Source: Azolla pinnata (Eukaryota > Streptophyta > Polypodiopsida > Salviniales > Salviniaceae). From it: a DNA stretch of 26,148 nucleotides. Under the pieces are notes generated by a model. It saw nothing but the letters and a program-made list of their open reading frames with translations. It was not told where the DNA came from and did no database searches. Below, in pieces: positions 1-9,590 of this stretch (position 1 is its first letter; each line of letters begins with the position of its first letter). The stretch covers positions 1-26,148 of the forward strand of contig JBBBWG010027623.1 in NCBI GenBank assembly GCA_037176905.1, read 5' to 3'. Both the position numbers and the translations under genes were made by a program.

Positions 1-719
1 TCGGCTACCATTTTTTTCCTCCTCTCTCTTCTCTCTCCTCTCTCTCTCTCTCCCCCTCTCTCTCCCTCTCTCTCTCTCTTCCTCGTCTCTTCTCAGTGAG
101 TGCCGCACGTCTGCAACAACAACAAGCTATGTTTATACCTGTGCAGATTCATTGTAAACATTATATTTATGTATGTATGCGTGCATGTATATATAGGTTC
201 CTGAGACATAGGTTATGGAAACATGACCCACTTGTCTTGTTATGTGTTATCGTGAGGCATCCAAAGAACATTTTTCCATAGAGTGCATGGTGAGATTGAG
301 AATCTCTTGTTCTATGATCAAACAGATACTGCAAATGTAGTTTATTCTTGAGCTTGTGTTTGCTTCTTTTTTTCCCCTTGCATTAAAGAAAAACGATCAA
401 CATGATCATGCACGCTGAGAAATTATGCACCCATACCCTTCCATACTAGTTTGATTGAATAGAACTGGTCCTGATTGTTGCCACTCTGAAAAACAAAATG
501 AGGTACATTCCAGGTTGAGCATCATAACTTGGCATATACATTCCTAAGTACTACTCTGAGATTTCAAGCTCATGTGTTATTGAGGATGCAAATAAATAAG
601 TTGTCTAATTACTTGAATTTCAATTAAAAGTTGTGATTTGATTGCTGAATGAAGATTTTTGCTGGAAGTAAATAATTTTACATTATATTTATACGATTCA
701 TTGTCTGACTCAATTTCAG
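1..719 (+). other. Intron of the Raf-like kinase gene, cut by the window edge
   Basis: No kinase-like coding segment is visible here. The exon expected just upstream in this family (the HFDLKxxN catalytic loop) is not present in any frame, so this stretch is read as one long intron ending at the AG at 718-719. About 10-95 is a CT-rich pyrimidine tract. Confidence 0.6.
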
Positions 720-1296
720 GTGGGAGATCTTGGCTTGTCTAAAGTGAAGCAACAAACTTTTGTCTCAGGTGGGGTACGGGGCACACTTCCATGGATGGCA
801 CCCGAATTGCTGAATGGCAACAGTAGTTTGGTGTCTGAAAAGGTGAGAGAAAATGTCAGGACCTTGATTGTTTAGTCAAGGGAGCTTTTTTTTCTTTATG
901 GAGATAAACTGTACTTGTCTCTGTGCCAGGTTGATGTTTATTCATTTGGCATTGTGATGTGGGAACTTATTACCGGGGAAGAGCCGTATGCAAACATGCA
1001 TTATGGAGCTATAATTGGTAATGGCCAAATTTTCAGTCTTATGCTTTTTGAGTCGAATCTGTGTACAGACAGATTAAACAATCGAGAAAATGTAGTTGCT
1101 AAGGAAATTTCCTTGTGTAGGTGGTATCGTGAACAACACATTGCGTCCAACAATCCCTAGATCATGTGATCCAGCATGGAGATCATTAATGGAAAAATGT
1201 TGGGCAGCTGATGCTACTAGCAGACCAACCTTTTCAGAGATAGCCAGAACCTTACGTGCAATGGAAGCATCCTTGAACCTGAAAGGCCAAACGTAG
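720..1296 (+). CDS. Raf-like MAPKKK, C-terminal kinase lobe (partial, three exons)
   Basis: This is the 3' end of a serine/threonine kinase of the plant Raf-like MAPKKK group, whose members often carry an N-terminal PB1 domain and act in cytosolic signalling. Exons are 720-842, 930-1017 and 1121-1296, all with GT-AG borders and compatible phases, giving 128 codons and a TAG stop. Visible motifs are the subdomain VII DLG ([10 protein letters not shown]), the activation segment [17 protein letters not shown] ending in APE, subdomain [21 protein letters not shown], and the subdomain XI CW...RPTFSEI motif close to the C-terminus. The ATP-binding lobe, catalytic loop and any PB1 domain would lie upstream of the window. 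DLG in place of DFG occurs in plant Raf-like kinases. The exact paralogue cannot be told from this tail. Reading through the second intron gives a false longer ORF at 915-1160. Confidence 0.9.
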
Positions 1297-1587
1297 ACGC
1301 CAAACATTGTGACAAACGTGTAAAATAGGCGATCTTTGAGATGTGCGTGCATATCTGTATTTTTGTGTAGAAATTCCCTGGGCTCATTTTTTTTTCATGC
1401 GGATTTGATGTGCATTTGTATAAATTCTTTATTGTACAAACACTTACGGGGCAAAGTGGTGTAATCTGATCCATTGATGCACTTCCGCATTCCTTCAGCT
1501 TTAAGAAGAGAAAATATGCCGATACTGAAAATTATGCTCAATATGAAAGGAGTGTTCTGGTTGGTCATTTGAGCGAATCTTGTTCCC

Positions 1588-1797
1588 AGATGAAAAACAT
1601 TTTGTTCCGTGGAGATGGTGGAATCCTGATGCCATAACCTCCAGGTAACTGAAGTTTGAGATGACCAGATGAAAAATATTTGTTCCATGAAGATGGTGGA
1701 ATTCTGATTCTGTATCCCCAAGTTTGAAATGACAAAATGAAAGACATTTTTGTTCCATGGAGATGGTGGAATCCTGATGCCATATCCCCAGGAAGCT
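1588..1797. repeat. Three imperfect tandem units, about 68-79 bp
   Basis: Units begin near 1588, 1667 and 1734. Each contains an AGATGAAAAACATTTTGTTCC-like start, then GGAGATGGTGGAAT and CCTGATGCCATA-like blocks, and the first two end in AGTTTGAGATGAC or AGTTTGAAATGAC. They have diverged by substitutions and small indels. They lie in the 3' flank of the kinase gene. Confidence 0.8.
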
Positions 1798-2072
1798 TTG
1801 GAAGATTGGAAAAATCTCTCCTTTTAACAGTTGGAAAACCTCTCGCTGCGCGAAGAGGAATAATCCATTGGCAAATTTCTCCTCAACTGTTAAGAAAAGC
1901 TTTGGATGTTGTGATAAATCATACGAAAATGCAGCTGGTTCAACTCTAGTGCTTCCATCTTATTGTGAGGACATCATGAAGGAAGATCGAATCAGTCCAT
2001 CTACGTGTGCCACATTGCATCAGATGAAAAGATCCTCAAATGCGAGCCCCAAAGATCATGCGATCGAACCCA

Positions 2073-2138
2073 AGTTTGAATTGGAATGATCGATTCGGAA
2101 CACGAGTTTGAATGGAATGATCGATTCGGAACGACACG
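2073..2138. repeat. Two-copy 32-bp tandem repeat
   Basis: AGTTTGAAT followed by GGAATGATCGATTCGGAAC occurs at 2073 and again at 2105 with only small indels. Confidence 0.8.
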
Positions 2139-2347
2139 AGGCAAGTAAAAATAAATAAAAATCGACAACAATGTCATAGATCTATGCACTATTGCTTCTG
2201 ATCTGATTACATTTTGTTGCTGATTCAGATGTAATCTAAATGCACTCACTTGCTGCAACAAACTGTTGTCAAGTGACATTATTCATGTTGATGGTAGTTT
2301 TCAGCTGAAATGACAGGTTTTGTGTGTTCAGTTTGGAAGAGATCATG

Positions 2348-2358
2348 GGTTCGAATCC
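2348..2358 (+). other. tRNA-like box B (degenerate tRNA/SINE remnant?)
   Basis: GGTTCGAATCC is an exact match to the RNA polymerase III box B consensus found in tRNA T-arms and tRNA-derived SINEs. The flanks do not form a good T-stem, no clear box A or acceptor stem is visible upstream, and a short A-run follows about 30 bp later. It may be a SINE relic or chance. Confidence 0.3.
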
Positions 2359-2441
2359 TGAAATGAGACATTTCTGTTTTTGTGTGTTAAAAAAAAGACT
2401 TTCAGGAATTTGTTCTGCTTCTGCATCGAGAAGAAGAAGCT

Positions 2442-4811
2442 ATGGCTATGGCGCCCGCAAGCTTCCTCTGCCCTTCTTCTTCTTCTTCTTCATCTTCCTC
2501 CTTCCCCTTCGCCCCGCCATGGCTCCCTTCCCGGAAGCTGTTCCTCTGCTCCGCTAACCCATCGCGTCGCCCGCCCGACGATGAGCCCACCATTCGCCCT
2601 CAGGTCGCCCCATCCGTGCTTCGCTCCCTCCGATCCGTCGCTAACCCTAACCCTAACCCTAACCCTAGCCCTAGCCCTAGCCCTAACCCTAACCCTAACC
2701 CTAACCCTAGCCCTAGCCTCGACAGAGACGGAGGCCATGAGGATAGCCCTGGCCAAAACCCTACCTCTGACGGAAGCCCTCTCCTTGCCACCGGGAGGCA
2801 TCCTGAGGACCGCATCCTCCTCGCAGACTCCAAGCCTAATGCGGACCTGTCTTCAATCCCTAGCCCCAATGCAGGTGAAAGCTTGATCGAACGGAACCTT
2901 CGGAAGCGGGCGGCAGCAATGGAGAAGAAGAAGACGGAGAAGGAGATGATGGAGGAGGAGGAGGAGAAGGAGAAGAAGACAGATTCTATCGGCAGCGGTT
3001 GGGATTCTTCTACTCTTCAAGATGCTGTTGCTACATCGCATGGTGGAAGCCTGCTATCGCCTGATCTTTCCCCTTTGCAGTCGGAGCTGGAGAAGCCTGA
3101 GAATTGCCCCATCTCTACAGTGTTCTGGGAGGAGAAGCCTCCGGATTTGTCCCTGGAAGGCTTCTACAATCTGGATTTCCACATCAAGGCTTATCGGCTC
3201 GCCCTTGCCTCATCCCTGCTGCTCCTATCGGAAGGTAAGCTCTCGCCCGCCTCTCTTCTGTGGTTTGCTATCACGCCTGACATGGCCGAGAGCATCGCAT
3301 CAGCATGGAAGCAGATGTTTGCTCAGAGCAGCGACGAGGCTAGCCGCGTCGACGATCTCCTCGCGAGATGGAAGAGCAATGCCGCCGAAGAATTGAGCAG
3401 ATCGATCAACGAGAAGGATGTGGTCGAAGCCGCCGTCGAGGATTTCTCTTCCGTGTGGGAATCTGAGACTTGGAAGAAGAGGGTTCTGTCCGGGGAAGCC
3501 ATGGCGCTCGTCTCTTCCGTGATCCTTTCCACCGAGATCGACATACTTCTAGAAGCTTCCGATGATGCCAAAGGCATCGTGGGTATAAAGAGGCGGTTGG
3601 AGAGCTCCTCGGCTGGTCTCAGCGGGGCTCTGATGCAGCTCCATGGCCCGCCGCTAGACCCCATCGATCTGTGGGAAAAGGCTCTCAAAGATACTCCGCT
3701 TGCCTTCACCGGTGATGCTTTCCTGCACAATCACGCCCTTATCTTGTCGTGCAAGCGAAGAAGAGATCTTCCTCTCGATGTGGGGAGAGAGCTCAGCGAT
3801 GTGCTGCGGTCGGTTCAAGATCGATTGGATGGAGATGGTGATGGCGATCATCGTCATCATCGCCAGTATTCGGGCCTGGTAGCAATGCTCCGTAACCCCT
3901 CCTCGCCGCCATTGTTTCAAGGCCAAGATCCCGAGCAAGAATTCTACCTCTTGATTGCCCCATGGTATTGGGTGTTGCCCATGGTGTCGAGCGAGCTGAT
4001 GCCCATATCCATCATCCTGACTGTGTTTTCTTGCATCGCAACGTCTTGCTTCCCCTCGGCATCTGCTGGTATCGAGTTCGCTTGGGAGCCCTATGCAGTA
4101 CCTCTTGGTTGGCTAGCTATCGTGGCATCAATGTATATAGCCGATAAGAAAAATCTTCCGTGGGTTATCCCCTTTTGGAATCTGGGGGCTATTGGGAAAG
4201 ATTCCTTCAGGTCTCGTGATTTCCCGTCTCGCGCCTCATATCTGAATGCGTTAGCAGAATCTGCCTTTGCTCCCATTGCCACATCTCTACTGCTAGCTGC
4301 TCTTGGCGTGGCATTGTGGGGACCTTCCAGACATAGCTTGGAGACCGTGTTTGCTCTGCATGGATATGTGTTGGTGCCACCGGGCCTCTTTTCGCACTCG
4401 AGCGTCTTTTCTGAGCTCTTGCAGGCCTCATCTGTGGCTATGGTGAGATCCGAAGATGAGAATCTGAGCTTGGCTGTGAGCCCGTTTGTGCTGGCAGGTC
4501 TTTTGGGGCTCAACTTTACTGCGTTTAGTCTCTTCCCTGGGCCACACAGTGATGGGGCAGAGATTCTAAGGAATTTGATCGGTAATCAGAAGCTGGCTGA
4601 TGGTATCGTGTTTGTGTCATCTGCAATGCTTGGTGCCGTGTTGTTTAGCCACAACCCCTTGTTGGGCTTGTCGTGGATAGCATTTTCAGCTGCTTCTAGA
4701 TCGACATCATTTGTTAGGGATGATGTCAGTGAGCCCAGCTTTGTAACACAGATCGTCGCCTTCACACTTGTCGTGGGTGCAATGGCATGCTTTGTTCCTT
4801 TCCCTCACTAA
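2442..4811 (+). CDS. EGY/site-2-protease-like plastid membrane protein, probable pseudoprotease
   Basis: Intronless ORF of 789 aa. The N-terminus (about 1-45) is Ser/Ala/Pro-rich with few acidic residues, like a chloroplast transit peptide. It is followed by an NP/SP repeat (about 66-92) and a Lys/Glu-rich stretch (about 155-180). The C-terminal third (about 505-789) is hydrophobic with several membrane segments. It follows the order of the EGY S2P/M50 proteins of plastids: a YAVPLGW segment, LPWVIPFWNLGAIGK (family: IPxYFIPxxxLGSFGAI), an AxxFAPIA helix, SPFVLAGLLGLNFTAFSLFPGPHSDGAEI (family: HPLxxAGWxGLxxxxxNxLPxGxxDGG), and a last helix ending in VPFP. The zinc sites are absent: the HExxH position reads V553-P-L-G-W557, and the second site keeps only D704-G705. 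Family inference comes from remembered motifs; the 505-residue N-terminal part is not recognised. Its plastid function is unknown. Start chosen at the first ATG; a second ATG is two codons on. Confidence 0.75.
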   Translation: MAMAPASFLCPSSSSSSSSSFPFAPPWLPSRKLFLCSANPSRRPPDDEPTIRPQVAPSVLRSLRSVANPNPNPNPSPSPSPNPNPNPNPSPSLDRDGGHEDSPGQNPTSDGSPLLATGRHPEDRILLADSKPNADLSSIPSPNAGESLIERNLRKRAAAMEKKKTEKEMMEEEEEKEKKTDSIGSGWDSSTLQDAVATSHGGSLLSPDLSPLQSELEKPENCPISTVFWEEKPPDLSLEGFYNLDFHIKAYRLALASSLLLLSEGKLSPASLLWFAITPDMAESIASAWKQMFAQSSDEASRVDDLLARWKSNAAEELSRSINEKDVVEAAVEDFSSVWESETWKKRVLSGEAMALVSSVILSTEIDILLEASDDAKGIVGIKRRLESSSAGLSGALMQLHGPPLDPIDLWEKALKDTPLAFTGDAFLHNHALILSCKRRRDLPLDVGRELSDVLRSVQDRLDGDGDGDHRHHRQYSGLVAMLRNPSSPPLFQGQDPEQEFYLLIAPWYWVLPMVSSELMPISIILTVFSCIATSCFPSASAGIEFAWEPYAVPLGWLAIVASMYIADKKNLPWVIPFWNLGAIGKDSFRSRDFPSRASYLNALAESAFAPIATSLLLAALGVALWGPSRHSLETVFALHGYVLVPPGLFSHSSVFSELLQASSVAMVRSEDENLSLAVSPFVLAGLLGLNFTAFSLFPGPHSDGAEILRNLIGNQKLADGIVFVSSAMLGAVLFSHNPLLGLSWIAFSAASRSTSFVRDDVSEPSFVTQIVAFTLVVGAMACFVPFPH
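2641..2718 (+). repeat. Human-type telomere hexamer array inside the coding sequence
   Basis: Thirteen perfect 6-bp units, eight CTAACC and five CTAGCC, run without interruption and encode alternating Asn-Pro and Ser-Pro. The unit is the C-strand of TTAGGG and TTAGGC-class repeats, not the plant heptamer TTTAGGG. It lies in frame just after the predicted transit peptide. Confidence 0.95.
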
Positions 4812-7540
4812 TACGCTATAGCCGTAACAAACTTCAAAAGTGGGTGGAAAGAGCTAGCTATACCTCGGAAATCAGGGAGGTGCATAAGCATATGTCATAT
4901 AGACATGATCGCTTCAGAATGTGGGAGGAAAGAGCTACCTCCAAAATCTGTGATTGTCCAAACTGATTGGATCGGCTTGTTTGGGACACAACTAAAGAGA
5001 GACAATGTATCAGCTAAGGTATGATCTGGTGAGGCATGAATCTCAGCCGAATGTGGCAGCTAACTCTTAAACATTGAGATGAAAATGATAATGGAAATTG
5101 CGGAATATGCGAGCTGATCACTTGGGCACCTTGATTCTGTCTCACAAATGAGGTACTTCTCTATGCTTTTGGAGCATATTATAGGTGTTAGGCCCTTTGT
5201 CGTTATCGTTTTTGTTTTTTGGGCATGTAATTGAGAATGAGTTATCGTGTACAGTATGACTGGCTCATCTTGTAGAGTATGAATGAGCGACCAATATGGA
5301 TATAACCGTTTCTTTCTGCTTCCTTTTTTGAACTCCTACATAAGTCGGCGTATGGCGATTATTCGGATTTATGGTGAAGTTGCCATTCTTCATCCTTCTG
5401 AGAGTATATAGTCATCACCGCGCATTTGCTGCAACTGCCATGGACGCATGCAAGAATAAGGGAACATAAGTCAAGACTGGAGGTAACCTCATCTCACCTT
5501 TTGTATGTGCTCTTACCGTTACAGTGCGATCGATATTGCCGATGCATCATGCTTTTTTCTAAATGCTATTATTAGGGGCTATGGGCAATACATCATCTAG
5601 ATGTTTTAGATGCATTTGCTCGAGTTGGTAGAGGTTATCTTCTCATGTCTCCACAATTTGAACAGACTTGGCACTACATATGCCCGTGTCTCTTGCAAAC
5701 CGCAAGTTACTGATCCTAGTTGGGCATGTTGAGTTTCTCTAATCAGATGAGTGATGATCCCCACCTTCGTGTTGATCGGGTCGTCTGTATCTCAGTATTT
5801 AGATGAGCTCAATCTAAGGAAACCCAGTTATTCCTCCCAGCAACCTACCTCACAATATGCGCCTCCTAGGGGCCAAGCTTTCGAGTCAAAATGCGCATTT
5901 GTCGCAAAATGACCTTGAAACAGTGTATGATTCCAAATTCTGGAAGCAATTCTAATTGGACTTTTTGCTCATAAAGTCGGGGTGCAGATAGAACCTTTGG
6001 TTCAAAGTATGCGGATTCGGATCTCGACGTCATTGTCCATTTCCTGCCATCTTGAATAACTTATGGAGATCCTTACATAATCTAGAGATTGCGCAACTTA
6101 TTCTTATCCATCACTGGGGCATCATCAAAAGCATTGTGCTTTCACTATTTTAATCATGTATCATCCTGGATTCAGCGAAAGAAGCGGCCAGTATAGTAGC
6201 TCATCGAAGCGAAAAAGTCGAAGTTTGTACACTTGTTGCGTCATAGTTTTGTCTGGTTGCACGCATTACAATCCATACAAAATTTGCATCGATGAGCACA
6301 GTGATTGTTTATGAATGCAGTCTGTTTGCCCAGTCAATCCGACGATGTTGGAAGTGATCAAACCTCATTTGGTGCCCGAAGAAAGCTGATGCTTTTTTGT
6401 TTTCTTTAATGGGTGAAAGCATAAGAATGCAGACAAAGAAATTGACATTTGGGAGTTTCTAATACGAAGGTAGTAGTAATTTGACGAGATCTTCAGATTA
6501 GAACCCCCCCCCCTTCCCCATCTTATTGTAACCGCTTTCTCTAATAAGATCTTTTGGTTTTCCTTTTGGAGTGCTTTTTCCTTTACTAGTTTGAAAAGAT
6601 TTGGGCAAGATTGAACCCATTATGATAGGGAATGCACTCTGTTTCTTTGCGAATAAGAATCAGTGATGCTCGATGGATGATGCTTAGACATCTTGATGCC
6701 CAAAACATTTAGATGTCTCCGACAATCTTTCCTTTTAAGATTTGTTTACCAAAATGTGAGGGCATTTTAGCTTGGTCCATGCTCGTGGCAACTGAGCCAA
6801 GGTTCCAAAATCATTTAAAAGCAATTTGAATAAAGGACATATGACAATCAAGCACATTTTTATTGTGCAATCAGTGACAAAGGAGCGATTAAACAAGCGT
6901 GTGATCGAAAGGTATCTTTGTGGTTGTGGAGATGCCCCATGAGAGAGAAGTAACAGGCAATCTTTCCAAATGAACCAAAGCTAGGCATTGATCGATCGGC
7001 AAATCTTGTGTTAGCGAACTGATGCCTTTTTGTCAAATGAATTGTTCGAGGGCATCTTGTTGAAAGTTGAGGCATAAACGACAAGCCTAGAACGAATAGA
7101 ATGCGTTCGAATACATGCTTAAAAGAAGCTCCCGATTGGAATTATTGGAATTAGCTCGACACATGTGGGATCCGAGTCCTGTGATATGATCTGAATCATA
7201 AAACCCTAAACCCTAGATTGCCATCGATCCTCTCATCCGATTGGGGATCTTTTTATTTTGTAGAGATCATGCAAAAGTGTTGGAATAAGGATGGCGCGAT
7301 TGCTGTCTTCAGCATGGAATTTTTGTGCTCATGAATCATGGCAAAGAAAATGATCAGCCAGAGATGTCAATTGGATAGAGGATATGTGCATATATATTAG
7401 TCTATAACGTGTGTGTGTGTGTGTGTGTGAAGTCCATAATAATGGTGGGCTCATCACAAATCCGACGAAATCAATGAGGCACCAACAAACAACAATTATT
7501 CGGCTAGTCATTAATTTAGAGAGTTTTCTTTAGCGGTAGT
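4812..7540. other. Long intergenic region without an intact gene
   Basis: About 2.7 kb. It begins with the 3' flank of the EGY-like gene, which includes an imperfect duplication (units at about 4832 and 4912). A decayed Ty3/gypsy-like fragment on the minus strand lies at 5743-6062, a C-homopolymer near 6505, an AAACCCTAAACCCTA telo-box at about 7201, and a (GT)n tract at about 7410-7428. No other coding signal was found on either strand. Confidence 0.6.
5743..6062 (-). pseudogene. Decayed Ty3/gypsy integrase C-terminus (tentative)
   Basis: One minus-strand frame with several stops reads FEPKVL...YEQKVQLELLPEFG followed by IIHCFKVILRQMR, then LGP. This has the shape of the integrase tail of Ty3/gypsy polyproteins, where a (K)LxPRY..GP segment is followed by AYxLxLP.xxxIHxVFHVSxLK. 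Stops at the end of the LGP segment and beyond show it is not functional. No LTRs, primer-binding site or other pol domains were seen, so it would be an isolated relic. The match is from memory and weak. Confidence 0.35.
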
Positions 7541-7569
7541 TTTATTTATGTGGAGAAGAAGAAGAAGAG

Positions 7570-7770
7570 TTGGTGAGGTTTATGCTATGGTTTCGGGTTG
7601 AAGGATTTGGATTTAGGGGTTTAAGGGCTTGTTCTAGGTTTTGGGTTTTAAAGTTTAAGGGTTTGGGTTTAGGGTTTAAGGGTTCAATAGTTTTAGGGTT
7701 GAAGGGGTTGGGTGTAAGGTTTAAGGATTTGGGTTTAGGGTTTAAGGATTCGGGTTTAGGGTTTAAAGGA
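7570..7770 (+). repeat. Degenerate TTTAGGG-like (plant telomere-type) block
   Basis: About 200 bp of G-rich DNA built from variants GGGTTTAGGG, GGGTTTAAGG and GGATTTGGG. Intact GGTTTAGGGTTTAAGG copies occur near 7663, 7730 and 7755. It codes for nothing convincing, although it is open in one frame. Confidence 0.75.
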
Positions 7771-8295
7771 CCATGCTTCGACATGCGCAAGCAGAGCGAA
7801 AGCTTTTCGATTCAATGGAGAAGGCATGGCAAAAAGCCTGAGAGTCGGCGAGAGAAGCAGGAGGAGCAGGAGAAAACGTTGTCGTCTTCTACTGAAACGC
7901 TGATGCCGATCGGATCTCATCTCCTCTCCTCTCGTCTTTCGGCTTCGAATCTCACCCAAGGCCACAGCTTAGGTAGGTTGCCGCAGATGAAATTTCGAGA
8001 CCGTCGGTTTATCAGTAGCTCTGACATGCTACAGATGCCGCAGATGCCGAGCTCCAGAAGCGCCCGCCGAGACAAAAGAGGGCAATTTCAACTGACAAGA
8101 CATCTGAAGGAGGCGAATGAATGCACGTGAACGATTTCTTCGTCTCTTTGCAAACACACTCCGAAGCTGATCGGAGCGCTGCACTTCGTATAATATGATT
8201 CGTTCGCAGTTGCGCTACTGCATAGGGGGAGAATTTGTACCGAGATGGGTAAGCGTATTGGTTATTCTGCTTATTATGCGAAGAGATCAGACTTG
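7771..8295. other. Unassigned region before an orphan TATA box
   Basis: A plus-strand frame stays open to 8130 and overlaps an open minus-strand frame, but the codon pattern and amino-acid content (Arg/Ser/Gln-rich) are unconvincing and match no family I know. Treated as non-coding. Confidence 0.4.
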
Positions 8296-8304
8296 TATAT
8301 AAAC
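8296..8304 (+). promoter_or_regulatory. Orphan TATA box
   Basis: TATATAAAC is a canonical plant TATA element. A start site would be expected near 8327. A CT-rich leader-like segment (about 8374-8410) and the 58-bp minisatellite follow, so any transcript would be mostly repeat. No coding region of quality lies downstream. Confidence 0.4.
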
Positions 8305-8526
8305 CTCTCCTGGGGCCCTCGATCCAATTAATCACGGGCCGAATTATACATTGGCGTAAGAAGGCGGTTAATATATCTTTCTTTCTTTCTTTCCTTCCTT
8401 TTTCTTTCTGTGTGACTAATCTCCCCCCTCGATTCGATCGCCCTCTCTTCGGCTTCGGATTCCCATACTCTCAGCGACCTCTAGTCGCTGCTCTCTCGTT
8501 CTTCGCCTGGAAAAAACCAGCGATAA

Positions 8527-9140
8527 GAACCATCCGTCCCAGATTTACTCGATCGAGAAAGTTCAGCTGCATCCGTGTTAGGATCGGCGCAAGAGCCCTC
8601 GTCCCCAGATTACTTAATCGAGGAAGTTTATTAGCTAGGAATCGACGCAAGAGCCCTCGTCCCCAGATTACTTAATCGAGGAAGTTTATTAGCTAGGAAT
8701 CGACGCAAGAGCCCTCGTCCCCAGATTACTTAATCGAGGAAGTTTATTAGCTAGGAATCGACGCAAGAGCCCTCGTCCCCGATTACTTAATAGAGGAAGT
8801 TTATTAGCTGGGAATTGATGCAAAGAACCCGCATCCCAGATTACTTAATCGAGAAAGTTTATTAGCTGCGAATCGACACAAAGAACCCGCATCCCGGATT
8901 ACTTAATTGAGAAAGTTAATTAGCTGGGAATCGACGCAAGAGCCCTCGTCCCAACTTTACTTAATCAAGGAAGCTTATTACCTGGGAATCGATGCAAAGA
9001 ACCCGCGTCCCAGATTACTTAATCGAGAAAGTTAATTAGCTGGGAATCGACGCAAAGAACCCGCGTCCCAGATTACTTAATCGAGAAAGTTAATTAGCTG
9101 GGAATCGTACCACAAAGATCCCCGCGTCCCAGATTAGCGA
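8527..9140 (+). repeat. 58-bp minisatellite, about ten units
   Basis: The core CCCAGATTACTTAATCGAG recurs every 58 bp (for example at about 8598, 8656 and 8714). There are two unit types. Type A has GCAAGAGCCCTCGTCC and GGAAGTTTATTAGCTAGG; type B has CAAAGAACCCGCGTCC and GAAAGTTAATTAGCTGGG. Type A units are nearly identical and cluster on the left; type B units dominate the right, with one mixed unit near 8937. The first and last units are degenerate. There are no spacers, so it is not CRISPR-like. Confidence 0.95.
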
Positions 9141-9590
9141 GTTAAACGGAGACAAGCTTAGATTTGTTGCATCAAGAAAGGTTGGTTAGATTTGTTCCCA
9201 TGGCTTCTGTTTTGTCGATTTCGATTCTGCATCGTTGTGCGCGCGCTCGCGCCTTTTGCTGCTGCAAGATTCCCAGCAGCAGCTAGGGATCTTAGGTTTG
9301 GGCTGGGGGAATCAGAGGAGGAGAAGGGGAAAGCGATGGCGCAGAAAAGAATGTGGAGGGGATTGGGGGACTGTGATGAATGGAGTCAATCAATCATCTG
9401 TGAGATCATTGGTGTAGGGCAGCTAGCTATAGATAAGAGGTAGCAGATGGTGGTGGGGGTGCAGAATGAATCATCTGATGATCGTAGGACGACGACGGCA
9501 GCTTCTGATTCTATAGATGCTATATATATATATATAGGTAGGTAGCTAGATGGGTGCATGAATGCATGATGCATGCAGCTTAAGCGCTGC
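9141..9590. other. Short non-repetitive gap with no clear gene
   Basis: Holds small plus-strand ORFs of at most 83 codons, including one from an ATGGCGCAG at about 9336 ending at 9443. None has recognisable features. An (AT)n run lies at about 9522-9535. Confidence 0.5.

Larger units (their letters stand above)
1297..2441. other. Intergenic region: kinase 3' flank and EGY-like gene 5' flank
   Basis: About 1.1 kb with no supportable gene. It holds the kinase 3' UTR, three imperfect tandem units (1588-1797), a two-unit 32-bp repeat (2073-2138) and a tRNA-like box B (2348-2358). No clear TATA box was seen before the next gene. Confidence 0.7.

Noticed and set aside
2380..2886. 168-codon ORF overlapping the EGY-like start in another frame
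   Set aside because: It is a shadow of the telomere hexamer array (LTLTLAL repeat) and ends soon after it, while the 789-codon frame continues with recognisable domains.
7570..8130. 186-codon plus-strand ORF
   Set aside because: Its first half is the TTTAGGG-like repeat read as GLGFKGLG and the second half has no recognisable features.
8527..9140. Regularly spaced repeat considered as a CRISPR-like array
   Set aside because: Units are contiguous with no unique spacers and the DNA is plant nuclear.
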